This document shows, piece after piece, positions 23,191 through 34,406 of a stretch of DNA of 64,000 bases. Origin of the DNA: Holothuria scabra (taxonomy: Eukaryota > Echinodermata > Holothuroidea > Aspidochirotida > Holothuriidae). Position 1 is the stretch's first letter, and each line of letters opens with the position of its first letter. Both the position numbers and the translations under genes were made by a program. The notes under the pieces are model-generated. The model did not search any database, was not told the DNA's origin, and worked only from the letters and a program-made list of their open reading frames with translations. The stretch is from positions 10,902,922-10,966,921 of the forward strand of contig CM074185.1 in NCBI GenBank assembly GCA_037179385.1. The letters run 5' to 3'.

Positions 23191-26100
23191 GGGGCAATTC
23201 CACGCAAAAGTGGACATGACCATCAAATTTTAAAAATTCTCCAGTATCTGTAAATTTGGTAGCCCTTGAACAGGACCCAGCATTACGTTCCTATGCTATA
23301 CACTTCATTTCTGGGCCCTTGCCCGGTATACACAAAAACACAGCTCATTTGCCTGCTCACGAGTAGGCATCCCTCACGTCCCCAAAAAGATACCTTTTCT
23401 CACCAAACTTTCCACAGATGATCTTTGTCATCACATTCACCTTCCACACAAGTCTGTTAACGAAATAAGACCTTTAAAAGGGAAATTTTGGCAGGATAAT
23501 TCTGCAAGTAACGTTAAGCCTGTGCAGAGTAATTTTTCAGCCGAAGAAGTCAGTGTTTGTCATGTGATCTCATATAAAACGGGGAAACCTACGCAGTGAC
23601 TGTACAATTTCGTAATGTACAGAACGAGAGCTTACTTTATGACGTACAAGTATTGACTAGCCGCGCTTTCTAATTGGTCTTCGATAGCTTGTCGAGCGGA
23701 AGTCCTTCCCATCATGCAACACAGTAGCAGACGATCAAGCTGTCAAAATGTCGATTTTCCTGGGAAGGATGGCACCACATTTTTCCTGCCTTTTGCTATG
23801 AATTGGCAGGTATTAAACATTCCAGAAGATATAAGTGGTATTTAAGAATGCTCAAAATCATTATGTTAACTCAAATCTGTTCCATGAACCATACCATCGT
23901 AATTAGAGCTCAGTTTGTTGTTTTGGCTTAAAACGTCGTTACCTTTGTACATGTAGGCCAGTGACCGTACTAAGGAGTGACTACAAGGAGCGGATTATAC
24001 GGTCACGTTCAGTGACTATAAATGTGGTATCAAATTGAAGCTAAAAAGCTGAATTTTCCAAAACAATACATGGTGCATTAAAAAAACCAAAATTAAGTCA
24101 TTTTGCATGCATAATTAATTAGCAGCAATCAAAGTGTCAATATTCTCACAAAATATGGAATAATGAAAAGCTTTCTAGCAACAACTGAATTGAGGTTTTT
24201 CTATGAATTTTATACTCTATCATGGAGTTATTGTAATATATTTACAACATTTGAAATCAAATTATGATTTCAGCAATGTCTTCCATACTAACGAGCAACG
24301 AATTAAAGTTGTCTCGTTATGTCACGGCGTTACCCTGAATATTGTAATTTTTTAATATTATGTAAGATGCACAAATTGGAGTGGAATACTTTTTATAATG
24401 CAAATCACACCCACCATGGCCTACAACTTCCATGCACTAAAGTTATGATATCTCTCTTTGTTAATTAATTATACCAATTAGGAATATGTCATGGCGTTAC
24501 TTTTTTGGTAATGCCGTGACAGTAACGCCGTGACAGGCACTTATTTACTGTATAGGGACTGACAGTGACTGACAGTTGTAGTCATTGTGGTTACTGGTAC
24601 TGAAGTAACAGCATCTACTGTATGATACTGATTTGTTTGACAATTTATTTACACTGTGATAGTACAAACAGGAAATGCAAAACTGTTCCCTTTCTTTTGA
24701 TATGGCAATCCCCCTGTTATGCTCAGAAGCTATAGCGGTCTGCTAGATTGGGGAGCAACTAGCACCTGGTTATAGCATCCAGTCAATCCATGGTACATTC
24801 CCTGTATACCATTGAGCATAAGAACCATAATTTTATAAACATTTGGATAGCAGAAAATCAACAACAAGCATACCTGTAGGTTTAGCAGCAGGAGAAACAA
24901 TCACACGGACAATGCAGTACAGTATAGTAGAAACCACCATTATATTACAATCCAAAATGGTCAAGCAGTCTAATGCAGAGAATGCTATCACTTGACAGTT
25001 CCAATTTGGGAGGCAAGATAATGGCAGACTGACTGAGAGCATGACTATTTTCCTTATTCTGTTCCAAGATTGTTTTGCTAAAACAATGTAAAAACAGTCC
25101 TTTATCATCTACAAAGTGCCCTACAGTACACTTTTAGCTCTGCACAGTAAGTATACTACCAAATATTTTGTGGAGATTGGAGAAGGCAAATAGAGGGTCA
25201 ATTTGTCAAAGTTGAGAACACAAACCTAAGTAATTTAAAAGTTTAAGTAAGACCCAACATGTTTGGCCAATACTGTTCTATTTTGGGGATTTAAGACTCA
25301 CTGTAAGCGTAAGTAAAACAATTTATAGGATTGCGCCAATGCTACAAACTGGCATACATTTACTGAAATGTTTAAAAGTAATACTAAATGTACAATATTA
25401 AACTTGAGACTCAAATCACTCAATACCCTGTATGAAGGGAATATTTGCTGTTCCAGTGAGCTGGAACTACATTTATACTGTATTACTGTATGGAGCTTTC
25501 ACAGTTAATGCCATTTCTAACACAGGAGGCCTAGCTATAGCACTCTTCTTGATTTCATTTTGACTGGAGTTGTGTGTAGATTATATTCATTTTTCACCTG
25601 ATGTCCAAAGTGGAAATCTCCACTTTCTTTCACAAATTCAGAGCAAATATTTCTTAAAACATCTTAATTACTGATTTCTAAAAGCATTACAAACATTCTG
25701 ACTATCAATATCACCATTTCCTATCAGTTTACTAACTTATTTTTTTTTAAAATGTTTCCCATATAGTCAGGCTTTGGTCACGGCGTTATCGTCACGGCGT
25801 TACCCCAATTTTTTTTTATATCTTATCATATCTACCATAATCATAATTTTTTATTTTATATTTCACCAAACTATTATAGATAACAGTCTATAAAGTGTAT
25901 TTAATCTGGAGGAACAGCATAAAGTCCTTAAACTTCACAGGGTTTTAACAGTTTGTGAGTGACCCGAAAATGCATGTCCTTTTCAGCGTCATGGTGTAAC
26001 CACAGTCATTAATATTCATATTTTCATATTTAGTGCACTTTTTGAAGAAAAGACATTTTCTAAATTAACTTTGTGATAGTAGGAATAGAATTGAAATGAA

Positions 26101-26192
26101 AGTTTGTTCCCAACATTAAAGCTCTTTCAGTTATTTGCACTTGAAATGTAAATTTTGCTTCCAAACCGTCACGACGTTACCGTGGAATGCCC
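23191..26192. mobile_element. 3.0-kb Harbinger-like DNA element flanked by TTA
   Basis: Left end GGGGCAATTCCACG and right end CGTGGAATGCCC are inverted. TTA is at 23188-23190 and 26193-26195, matching the TWA target choice of PIF/Harbinger elements. The word GTCACGGCGTTAC (or close variants, both orientations) occurs at 24321, 24488, 24508, 24522, 25777, 25791, 25988 and 26168, like sub-terminal transposase-binding repeats. No transposase frame is visible. Element 3 lies inside it. Confidence 0.72.
23260..24018 (+). mobile_element. 759-bp DNA element 3, nested inside the Harbinger-like element
   Basis: Near-identical to 21454-22212. Flanks are TAAATTTGG (23251-23259) and TAAATGTGG (24019-24027), a 9-bp duplication with one mismatch. 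It interrupts the left end of the 3-kb element 69 bp in. Confidence 0.85.
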
Positions 26193-26268
26193 TTAGGGTT
26201 ATGTATGCATAGGGGGCCTAGTAATACTGAGTTAGGGTTATAGGTTAGGGTTACATGTATGTGAATGC

Positions 26269-28944
26269 TTGTATGCCACTTCCAAGTTCCAGGTAAGCAA
26301 CTCTGAAATTCAGGTTTCCAGGTACAAAATTTTCAGGCAAGATAGGATTGTTGTCGGCGGTAGGGGTGGAGGGGTTTTATTGTTTGTCAAGGATAGTTTA
26401 AATTGTGTTGAAGTCACAACCAAGTTTTCCTGTGGGTTCTCTAACTGCTTGTGGTGTGAACTTAGCTGTAGCAATGATTATGGCATCCCCTTGCTTGTCG
26501 GTATTGTTTACGGTTCACCAAATTCTTGCGTTGAGAATAATCAGAGTTTGTTCCAAATTTTTAGGAAAATTTCTTCCAAAAAGGCTGTTGTGTTTGGGGA
26601 TTTTAACTTTCCAGATATTGATTGGCATTCCTGTACTAGTGGGTTACATGGGAGGTATTTTCTTGAGGTTGTGACTGATGGTTTCTTTACCCAGCATGTT
26701 CTGTTTCCCACTCGTGAGGATAATTGCCTTGATTTAGTGTTAAGTACAGATGAGAACATGGTTAGAAATGTAGCTAATGGTGGTAAGATAGGGTCCAGTG
26801 ACCATGACCTTATTTGTTTTGAGTTACATTGTTTCAGCAATCATGCTAGTAGTGACAAAAGAATTCTAGATTTCAGCAAGGCTAACTTTACTCGTGCTAA
26901 GGAGCTTTTAACCATAGATTGGGCGGCCCGTTTGTCGTACTTGGGCCCTGCTGAGGCATGGAGTGTTTTCCGGGATGTTGTTTCTGACACAACAAAGTTG
27001 TGTATCCCACTTAAGAAAGCTGCGGTTAAAAATAGGCCAATTTGGATTTCTAGAGAAGTTCTTAGGGCAACTAGGAAGAAACATAAGTGTTGGCGTCGCT
27101 ATAGGGCCAGTAAAAGTCCAGAAAACTTAGCAGCTTACAAAAAGCAGGAATTCTTAGTTAAAAATTTGGTAAATGGAACTAAAACTAGGTTTGAAAAACA
27201 GTTGGCCAAGGAGGTTAAGATAAACCCCAAAACATTTCATGCCTATGTGAGGTCTAAGCAGAAGCTTAAGGAGGGTGTGGAGCCTCTCAAAGGTGATGAT
27301 AATACTTTTTGGTTAGTGACCATCAGGATATGGCTAATTTGTTAAATGACTGTTTTGTATCTGTTTTTACTGAGGAATCATCTTTGTTGGGGACTTGTAA
27401 GGGTTCTGATGTCTCTTCTTCAATCAGTTATGTCATTTTCTCAGAGGAACAAGTTTGTAAAAAGTTGAAGAGTTTGAAAGCTAGTAAGGCCCCTGGGCCA
27501 GATGGGGTCCACCCAGCCTTTTTACGTGAATGCTCTGAGATTTTGTCAGTTCCTCTTTCCATCATTTTTCAGAAGCGTCTGGATTCGAGTTTTGTTCCTA
27601 CTGACTGGCGGGTAGCAAATGTTACTCCAATTTTTAAGAAGGGGGATCGAAGTAATCCTTGCAATTACAGGCCTGTCAGTTTAACCAGTGTTGTGTGCAA
27701 AGTTATGGAATCTTTGATTAAGGATAGTTTACTTAAGTATCTTTTAGATAATGAGTTACTTAATCTGTCACAGCATGGTTTCCTGCCAAGCAGATCTTGT
27801 GTTACTAACTTACTGAGCTTTCTTGAAGATGTCTCTTCATCTCTTGATTCTGGGTATGGCGTTGATGTCATTTACCTTGACTTTTCAAAGGCTTTTGATA
27901 AAGTTCCATTAGGTAGGCTAATGGTTAAACTGCACAGGTTAGGGGTTCAGGGCAATTGTGCTGATTGGATAAATTCGTGGCTTCATGGTAGATCTCAGAG
28001 AGTTGCTGTCAATGGTAACTTCTCCTCTTGGAAAGAAGTCACAAGTGGAGTACCGCAGGGTTCTGTCCTTGGCCCACTTCTTTTCTTAATTTTCATCAAT
28101 GATATTGATAGTTCTCTTACATCTCGTATAAGTAAGTTTGTAGATGATACTAAGCTTTATAGGAAGATTAGCATTTTGGATGATGCCTTACTGCGGCAGA
28201 AAGATCTGGATAGGTTATTTTCTTGGTCACAGACCTGGCAAATGTCTTTTAATGCAGATAAGTGTAAGGTCCTTCATTTTGGTCCCAAAAGTTTTAGCTA
28301 TGATTATAACATGAATGGTTGTGTTTTAAGTAATGTCACCTCTGAGAAAGATCTGGGTGTTGTAATTACTGGGGATTTGAAGTCATCAAGGCAGTGTGCA
28401 GCCACTGCTGTAAAGGCTAATAGAGTGCTTGGATTGATCAAGAGGAATTTCATCAATTTTAGTAAGGATATTGTGCTTAATTTGTATAAGCAGTTGGTAA
28501 GACCCCATCATGACTATGCAGCTCAGGCTTGGAGTCCCTTCTATGAAAAGGACAAGTTTCTTTTAGAGCAGGTTCAGAGGAGAGCCACTCGCCTCATTCC
28601 TGAGGTGAGAAATTTGCCTTATCATGCTAGGCTTAAACATCTTGGGCTTACCACCTTGGAGCTGAGAAGGATTAGGGGAGACATGCTCCAGGTTTTCAAG
28701 TTCCTTTGTGAAAGGAATCCCCTTCTGACTTATAGTTATTTAAGGGTTCAAGGTAATTCTTGGGTGCATGGGCATTGTAAAAGCTTGAAAAGCCTTTTGC
28801 AAGGCTTGACATTAGGAAGTTTAGTTTCTCCCATAGAGTTGTCAACGAGTGGAATTGTCTACCAGATTGGGTAGTTAACTCCCCCTCAGTTCACTGCTTT
28901 AAGGTTAACATTGACAGGCTTTTCCATGGCTGTGGTAGAATCTG
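26269..28944 (+). pseudogene. 5'-truncated CR1/jockey-like LINE: endonuclease and reverse transcriptase, two frameshifts
   Basis: 26269-27345 encodes most of an AP endonuclease (GGVLLFVKDSL, FGDFNFPDIDWHS, SSDHDLI) but lacks the start of the domain. From 27309 the frame changes and encodes reverse transcriptase: KAPGPDGVHPAFL, NYRPVSLTSVVCK, YLDFSKAFDKVP, GVPQGSVLGPLLFLIFINDI and the catalytic FVDDTK, then the thumb/C-terminal RVLGLIKRNF. The EN/RT junction shift is one missing T in the run at 27306-27310. A second single-base shift near 28815 moves the conserved KFSFSHRVVNEWN end into another frame that stops with TGA at 28944. The element encoded an RNA-templated integrase/polymerase. This copy is young but dead. 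Confidence 0.9.
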
Positions 28945-29067
28945 ATTGTTTGGGGCTGTTGTCAAGCTTTGGTGGTTTGACTTTTGATTAGGGCTTGGAC
29001 TTCAGGGCATCTTATGGGGCCTTGGCCCTCCTTTGCCCTTCAACCTGTTATGTTATGTTATGTTAGG
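28945..29067 (+). mobile_element. 3' end of the CR1/jockey-like LINE with (TTATG)n tail
   Basis: Untranslated tail after the RT stop, ending in four tandem copies of TTATG (about 29047-29066). This is the short 3' microsatellite typical of this LINE group. Confidence 0.75.
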
Positions 29068-30281
29068 TACGGAAACTCAATTAGCACCAATTTTACTCCT
29101 CCAAATCGCTCAAGAACATTTCTTCATCTTTCTCAGATGAAACGAAACAAACATTAACAGTAGTTAGGCTAGGCTTAAACAAAAAACCTCACATCAAATG
29201 CGAAAAATCTTCTTATCTGATTCATTGTCAACAACCAGCTGGATCACTCTTCTGAAAATTCATGATGACATATTAGGTAATGGGAATTGCCCTGTACGAA
29301 TCCAATTCTCCCAAAAGTTCTGTTCAAGAACTAAGGTTAGCCATTAAGCATGAGCACAGTCCTGTTGAAGGACTAAGTTACAGTAGGCCTAAGTTAAGGT
29401 AAAACGTGCAAGACTGGTTGTGCACATGAGTACTGTACAGTCAGCCAAGGAATTCAAGTTGAACCTCAGGGTAGAATACCTTGGTTACTCCTAACTTATA
29501 ATGCTTAAACTGCTTATTGTCCATATCTGGTCTGCATTTTGGGGTTTGGGCCCTTTCGCTTGCATTTGAATTAAACCCACCAGTTGACCTGTCCAGCCCT
29601 TTGAAACATGCATTTCAAATAATCCATGATAGAGTCACAAAAAAAACCCACTTTCTTTGGAACCTATCCTTCCATGTATACAGTACTAGCTAAACCACAA
29701 ATTTTAATGTTAGCAAATTAACATCACATCATGTTGCATTCAGCTGCCTGCCGTGCACAACCCATGCTTGATAAGTTGATTTGTTTACAACATCGTCAAC
29801 CTTTGTAGTAACTTACTGTACTGTAGATATTTAAAATATTCTAAGATGATCAGTTAAATAATGACTGCACCATATGCATCTTGAGTTCCACCAAAAAAAA
29901 AAAAAAAATCCCTGTTCACCTGTCACTGTTAGAGGTGGGGCTCATTTCAGAAAATTTCAACCCAACAAATCAATGAAATGTTTGAGTCATAATACCTCTA
30001 GTATGCAAAAATACTTACCAGTCATTACCTTATTTGCACTATCAGGACTGCATTTACTGTACATTTCATAAAACTTACACTCATTTTGTGGTAATTCACT
30101 TGACATTTTTGTGAAAGAAACTTATTTCGTAAAAAAATTTGTGGCAAGTGTGAGATGCAGTTTTAATGTGAATTAACTCATTTTCCTTTGTGGGAAGTTA
30201 AGGGTTGTGTACATGGCTGTTGGTTCATCAACAGACAGGTCACAGTTGGACCCAAGGTTACATTTTATCTACTGAACCTCC
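29068..30281. other. Intergenic, nothing recognised
   Basis: AT-rich sequence with a (A)16 run near 29893. No exon, RNA gene or complete repeat could be supported. Confidence 0.5.
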
Positions 30282-30285
30282 TTAA

Positions 30286-30839
30286 AAGAATAGTCCAACT
30301 CCAAAGCCAAATATATTTTTGATATGTTAAAGAGGAACATATTCTAAGCATTCTGGTGAAAGTTTTATTTATTTCCCATGTTCGGTTCTAGATATATTAG
30401 CGGTTGAATGTGGCAAATTTTCTGTGTAACATAAACTTGGAGCAAGCAGACATAATGTCATGGCTTCACATTGTAGGCCAATGGTTTGTATTTATTTTTA
30501 ATTTACCACCAATTTATGCTACGATACTTTAATATATAATACCATCTGCGCATCCTGAGCAATGGGATTTTAAGAAATTCATGTGCCTTGTGGGCAAGAT
30601 AACATTCCTAATGAATTCAAGGTCAAACTAACAGGAAGAAAACAAAACATTGGCCAACAATGTGAAGCCATGACATCACACCTGCTTGCTTCAAGTTCAC
30701 TTTTCATTGAAAATGAGTCAACTTCAGTTGCTAATATCTTGAGAATGGAACATGGGAAATGAATGAAACTTTCAACAGGATGCATAGAATATGTTCCTCT
30801 GAAACATATCAAACATAAATTTGGTTCTTGACTTTTCTT
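30286..30839. mobile_element. Foldback MITE with about 200-bp inverted arms, TTAA-flanked
   Basis: The left arm (30286-30490) and right arm (30635-30839) are inverted copies, for example AGAGGAACATATTCTA against its complement. TTAA lies at 30282-30285 and 30840-30843. There is no coding capacity. It would fold into a long hairpin if transcribed. Confidence 0.85.
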
Positions 30840-31269
30840 TTAAGGTTTCTCAGAACTTGTTGGGAAAGATGCGAGTCCAGTTAGAAGTATAGAGTTCATA
30901 GATGCAGTAAATAATTTAGGCCTATCCAATTATTGCATTACAGTTGCCATGCAAGATGTAGGCTACCAATTGCTAATAAATGCAAAATCATGTTAGTAGT
31001 CAAGTAGATTTTGTTCAGTTTACTACTTAAGGGTTTTAATCAAAGATGTAAGAGTTCAGGAAATTTCCTGATTTCAGATAATGTGAAGTCTTGAGCAAAA
31101 TTCTCAGGGAAGCCATTTTGCTGTACAAACACTTTTGCCATGGTCACTTTTTTCGGCATGGCCAGTGGTGGACAGAGATTGTTTGGAATCTTTCCTTGTA
31201 AGTCTAATTTTTACTGCATAAACATATGTAAAACAGAAAAAGACAACAATGTGTTGCACCCAGTCCTCC

Positions 31270-33583
31270 TAATGATTAGCGGACATACTCTAGACCTTTT
31301 CATCACTCGTTGCAAGGATAGGATCATACCATCAATTCCTATCTCTGAGTCTTATGTATCGGATCATTGTTTCGTTACCACCTGTTTAAATTTTCTCAAA
31401 CCAAAACTTGAAGAGAAATGCATCACTTTTAGAAAATTTCAATCAATTTCTATCGAAGCTTTTCAAAGCGATGTTGCACAAAGCCTAACAGAACTTATGG
31501 ACATTAATCAATTGGATTCGTTGACTCGTTCATATGATCGGAACGTCTCACGGGTTATTGACATGCATGCTCCTGAACGTACCAAAAGTGTATTAATGAA
31601 ACCTGTTGTGCCGTGGTACAATGATAAAATAAAAGATCTAAAACGTGAAAAACGCAAAGCAGAGAGAATATGGAGACGCACGAAAACTGACACTGATTTT
31701 CAGACGTACAAATCTAAACTCAATGATTACACTAACAAACTAAATAAAGCCAGACGTGATTTCTACTCTAATGCCATATCTGATACGCAGGGAAATTCGA
31801 AGAAATTATTTCAAATTATGGATAAATTACTCGATCGTAAACCGGCTTCCCCTCTCCCACCCCACAAGGACGCAGAAATTCTTGCATGTAATTTTGGAGA
31901 ATTTTTCACTGACAAAATCAACAAAATCAGACAGGAGTTAGATATTCAAGCTGTTATCGATCCTCCTGATTTCACAAGAGATGTACCTGTTTGGCGTACT
32001 TTCAAGACCCTCTCTGAGGAAGATATTCGCAGACTCGTTACTAGGGCAAATTCCACACAGTGCAAGCTTGATCCTCTACCCACGTGGTTATTAAAAGAAA
32101 ATATCGATATCTTCCTGTCAGCCCTCACAAAAATTGTAAACATGTCTCTTCAAAATGGTCAGTTCCCCACGGACTGGAAGCAAGCTATGGTCAAACCACT
32201 TCTAAAGAAACCTGGACTTGACTTAACTTATTCGAACTATCGTCCAGTGAGTAACTTGTCTTTTATTTCAAAGTTGATTGAACGAGCTGTTGTTGACCAG
32301 ATGATTGAGCGCAGTAATAAATATAACCTTCTACCAACATGCCAGTCAGGCTTCCGCCCATTCCACAGTACGGAAACTGCCATCTCGAAAATTCATTCTG
32401 ATGTGTTACTACAATTGGATAACAGAAAGTGTGTCGTGCTTGTGCTTCTAGATCTAAGTGCGGCTTTTGACACAATAGATCACAACCTCCTTTTTGATTC
32501 TCTTACCCGACGTTTTGGGGTTGAAGGCACAGTGCTCGACTGGTTCAAATCTTATTTACTACTGTACATCGTCAACAGTATGTCATGATAAACAATGTGC
32601 GGTCAAAACCATTCCCAGTAAGTTTTGGTGTGCCACAAGGATCTTGCTGTGGACCTCAATTGTTCACATGGTATGCCAGTTCTCTGTTTGACGTTGTTGC
32701 TGCTCATTCACCAAGTATGCATGGATATGCAGATGATCATAGCATATACCTTAGTATGAATGCAGGTGACCCCACTGACGTAAGTGATTCGATCGCAAAG
32801 CTTGAAATGTGTCTGAAAGATGTCAAGAACTGGATGACTTTCAATAAACTAAGAATGAATGACAGTAAAACGGAAGTAATTATATCTGGTTCCAACCAAC
32901 AGTTGTCCAAACTTAACATTGAAAATATTATTGTTGGTAACACCCCTGTTAAAGTCTCGTCGTCTGTGAAGTACTTAGGAGCTTGGTTAGATCATGGTCT
33001 TTCTATGTCTGATCATGTCAATAGTAAGTGTAAAACTGCTTTTTACCATCTGTATAACATTAGACAGTGTGCTAAATTCCTAAGCAAGACCGCTATCATT
33101 GCTCTTGTGAATGCACTGGTTCATAGCTGTATCGACTATTGCAATATTTTGCTAACTGGTATTCCGAAATGTATGCTGTACAAGATACAGCTTGTGCAAA
33201 ATTACCCTGCCAGACTAGTTGCTAACAAGAACAGGTTATTCCCATCCTTAGCCTTGCTGAAGGACTTGCATTGGCTCCCAGTGTTTTACAGGAATCGATT
33301 CAAGATCTTGCTTCTTGTTTACAAATCCGTACACAATATGGCACCACTCTACCTTTCCAACATGTTCTCCTTTAAGAAAACAAAATATGAACTTAGATCT
33401 GAGACCACTCTCAATCTGGTTATTCCTAGATATAGATCCATATTTGGTGAGCGCGCACTAGCTGTCCAAGGCCCTAAGTTATGGAATGATCTGCCCCTTT
33501 CAGTTAAGACAGCACGCTCTCTGGAACATTTTCAGTCCTTATTAAAAACCCACCTATTTAGCTGTGCCTTTGATGGTATCTGA
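31270..33583 (+). pseudogene. 5'-truncated L2/CR1-group LINE, reverse transcriptase with one frameshift
   Basis: Begins in the last part of an endonuclease (SGHTLDLFITR, SDHCFV) and continues through RT: LPTWLLKE, NYRPVSNLSFISKLIERAV, GFRPFHSTETA, LLDLSAAFDTIDH. After a frameshift around 32550-32585 it continues with VSFGVPQGSCCGPQLF, the catalytic YADD, FNKLRMNDSKTEV, LHWLPV and LWNDLPLSVKTA, ending TGA at 33581-33583. The catalytic YADD is intact. It is unrelated in detail to the LINE at 26269. Sequence upstream of about 31270 does not look like LINE. Confidence 0.9.
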
Positions 33584-33700
33584 TAGTCCAACTTAGTCTT
33601 TTGTTCTCCACTGTGTCTTGTAAGGCGCATTAGAATAATTATTTTAAATAATGCGCCATATAAATTTCTTGAACTTGAACTTGAAAAGTTCTTGAACTTT
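33584..33700 (+). mobile_element. 3' tail of the L2/CR1-group LINE
   Basis: Contains TGCGCCATATAAAT followed by repeated TTGAAC words, the usual short 3' tail. The hairpin word ATTATTTTAAATAAT precedes it. Confidence 0.65.
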
Positions 33701-34285
33701 AATGTGAACTTTTCTAAACAGGAACCGTGCTATAGACCCGACCCTCGACCCCTACTGACATTCATGGATAATAGTTTCAGAAAATGTGCTTCTAGTATGC
33801 TTACATCTCTGTTTAATTATTGAGTAGCACGCTAACCAGTGTGCAGAGAATAATTTATCTGGCATCACTATCAATCACAATTTGCTACACAACAGGCCAA
33901 GTTGCTACACAAATGAAAAATTGTGTAGCAATTTTTTGTGTGCATACTGTAACTCTTGCATTTTCACAAACAATGTGTGAAAAACCTCAAAAATCTTCAA
34001 AACTGCTACGCAAAATGTGAATGCTAAATTATCCCCTGGTGTGTTGTTACTGCAGTATTGTATTGTGGGGGATATTTGTTTGGTTTGATCATTTGATCTG
34101 CATGACAATTAGTTTGCAGAAGTAAGGTATGGTCTAGCCTCGTATAAAGTTTAAATTACCTGGAAATTTTTGTAAAGGAACATTTAAAAATACTACACAT
34201 AGAACAATACCAGGCACATAGATTCTTGGTTTGGTATTTTGTCAAACTTACCTCCAGGCATACAGCATTGTATTTCTTTTTTCAG
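33701..34285. other. Region just upstream of the first recognised POT1 coding exon
   Basis: Contains repeated TTGCTACACAA words able to pair with TTGTGTAGCAA near 33915-33935, and a pyrimidine tract ending TTCTTTTTTCAG at 34274-34285. That acceptor implies an upstream 5' exon (non-coding or short) that I could not locate. Confidence 0.4.
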
Positions 34286-34289
34286 CATA

Positions 34290-34406
34290 ATGCCACTTAC
34301 AGTGTGCAAGTCAGAAGCTGATAGCATCCCAGCTTTGTCAGGTCTTCAAAGAATCTTTCTAAAAGATCTCAAAGTGGATACCTCTTTGGTGAATAAATTC
34401 CTAAAG
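34290..34406 (+). CDS. POT1: POT1 exon 1 (first recognised coding exon)
   Basis: ATG at 34290, four bases after an acceptor (TTTTTTCAG). It encodes MPLTVCKSEADSIPALSGLQ and ends VNKFLK before GTGAGT, phase 0. An in-frame upstream Met at 34239 would require skipping the acceptor. I prefer 34290. Confidence 0.65.

Noticed and set aside
21454..24018. LTR retrotransposon with 759-bp direct repeats
   Set aside because: Each copy has its own target duplication and inverted ends, and there is no internal retroelement coding; they are two independent insertions of a DNA element.
26541..26840. 99-residue open frame on the - strand
   Set aside because: Shadow of the LINE endonuclease frame on the + strand.
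34239..34289. Upstream Met as POT1 start
   Set aside because: The stretch is the pyrimidine tract and acceptor of an intron; ATG at 34290 follows it directly.
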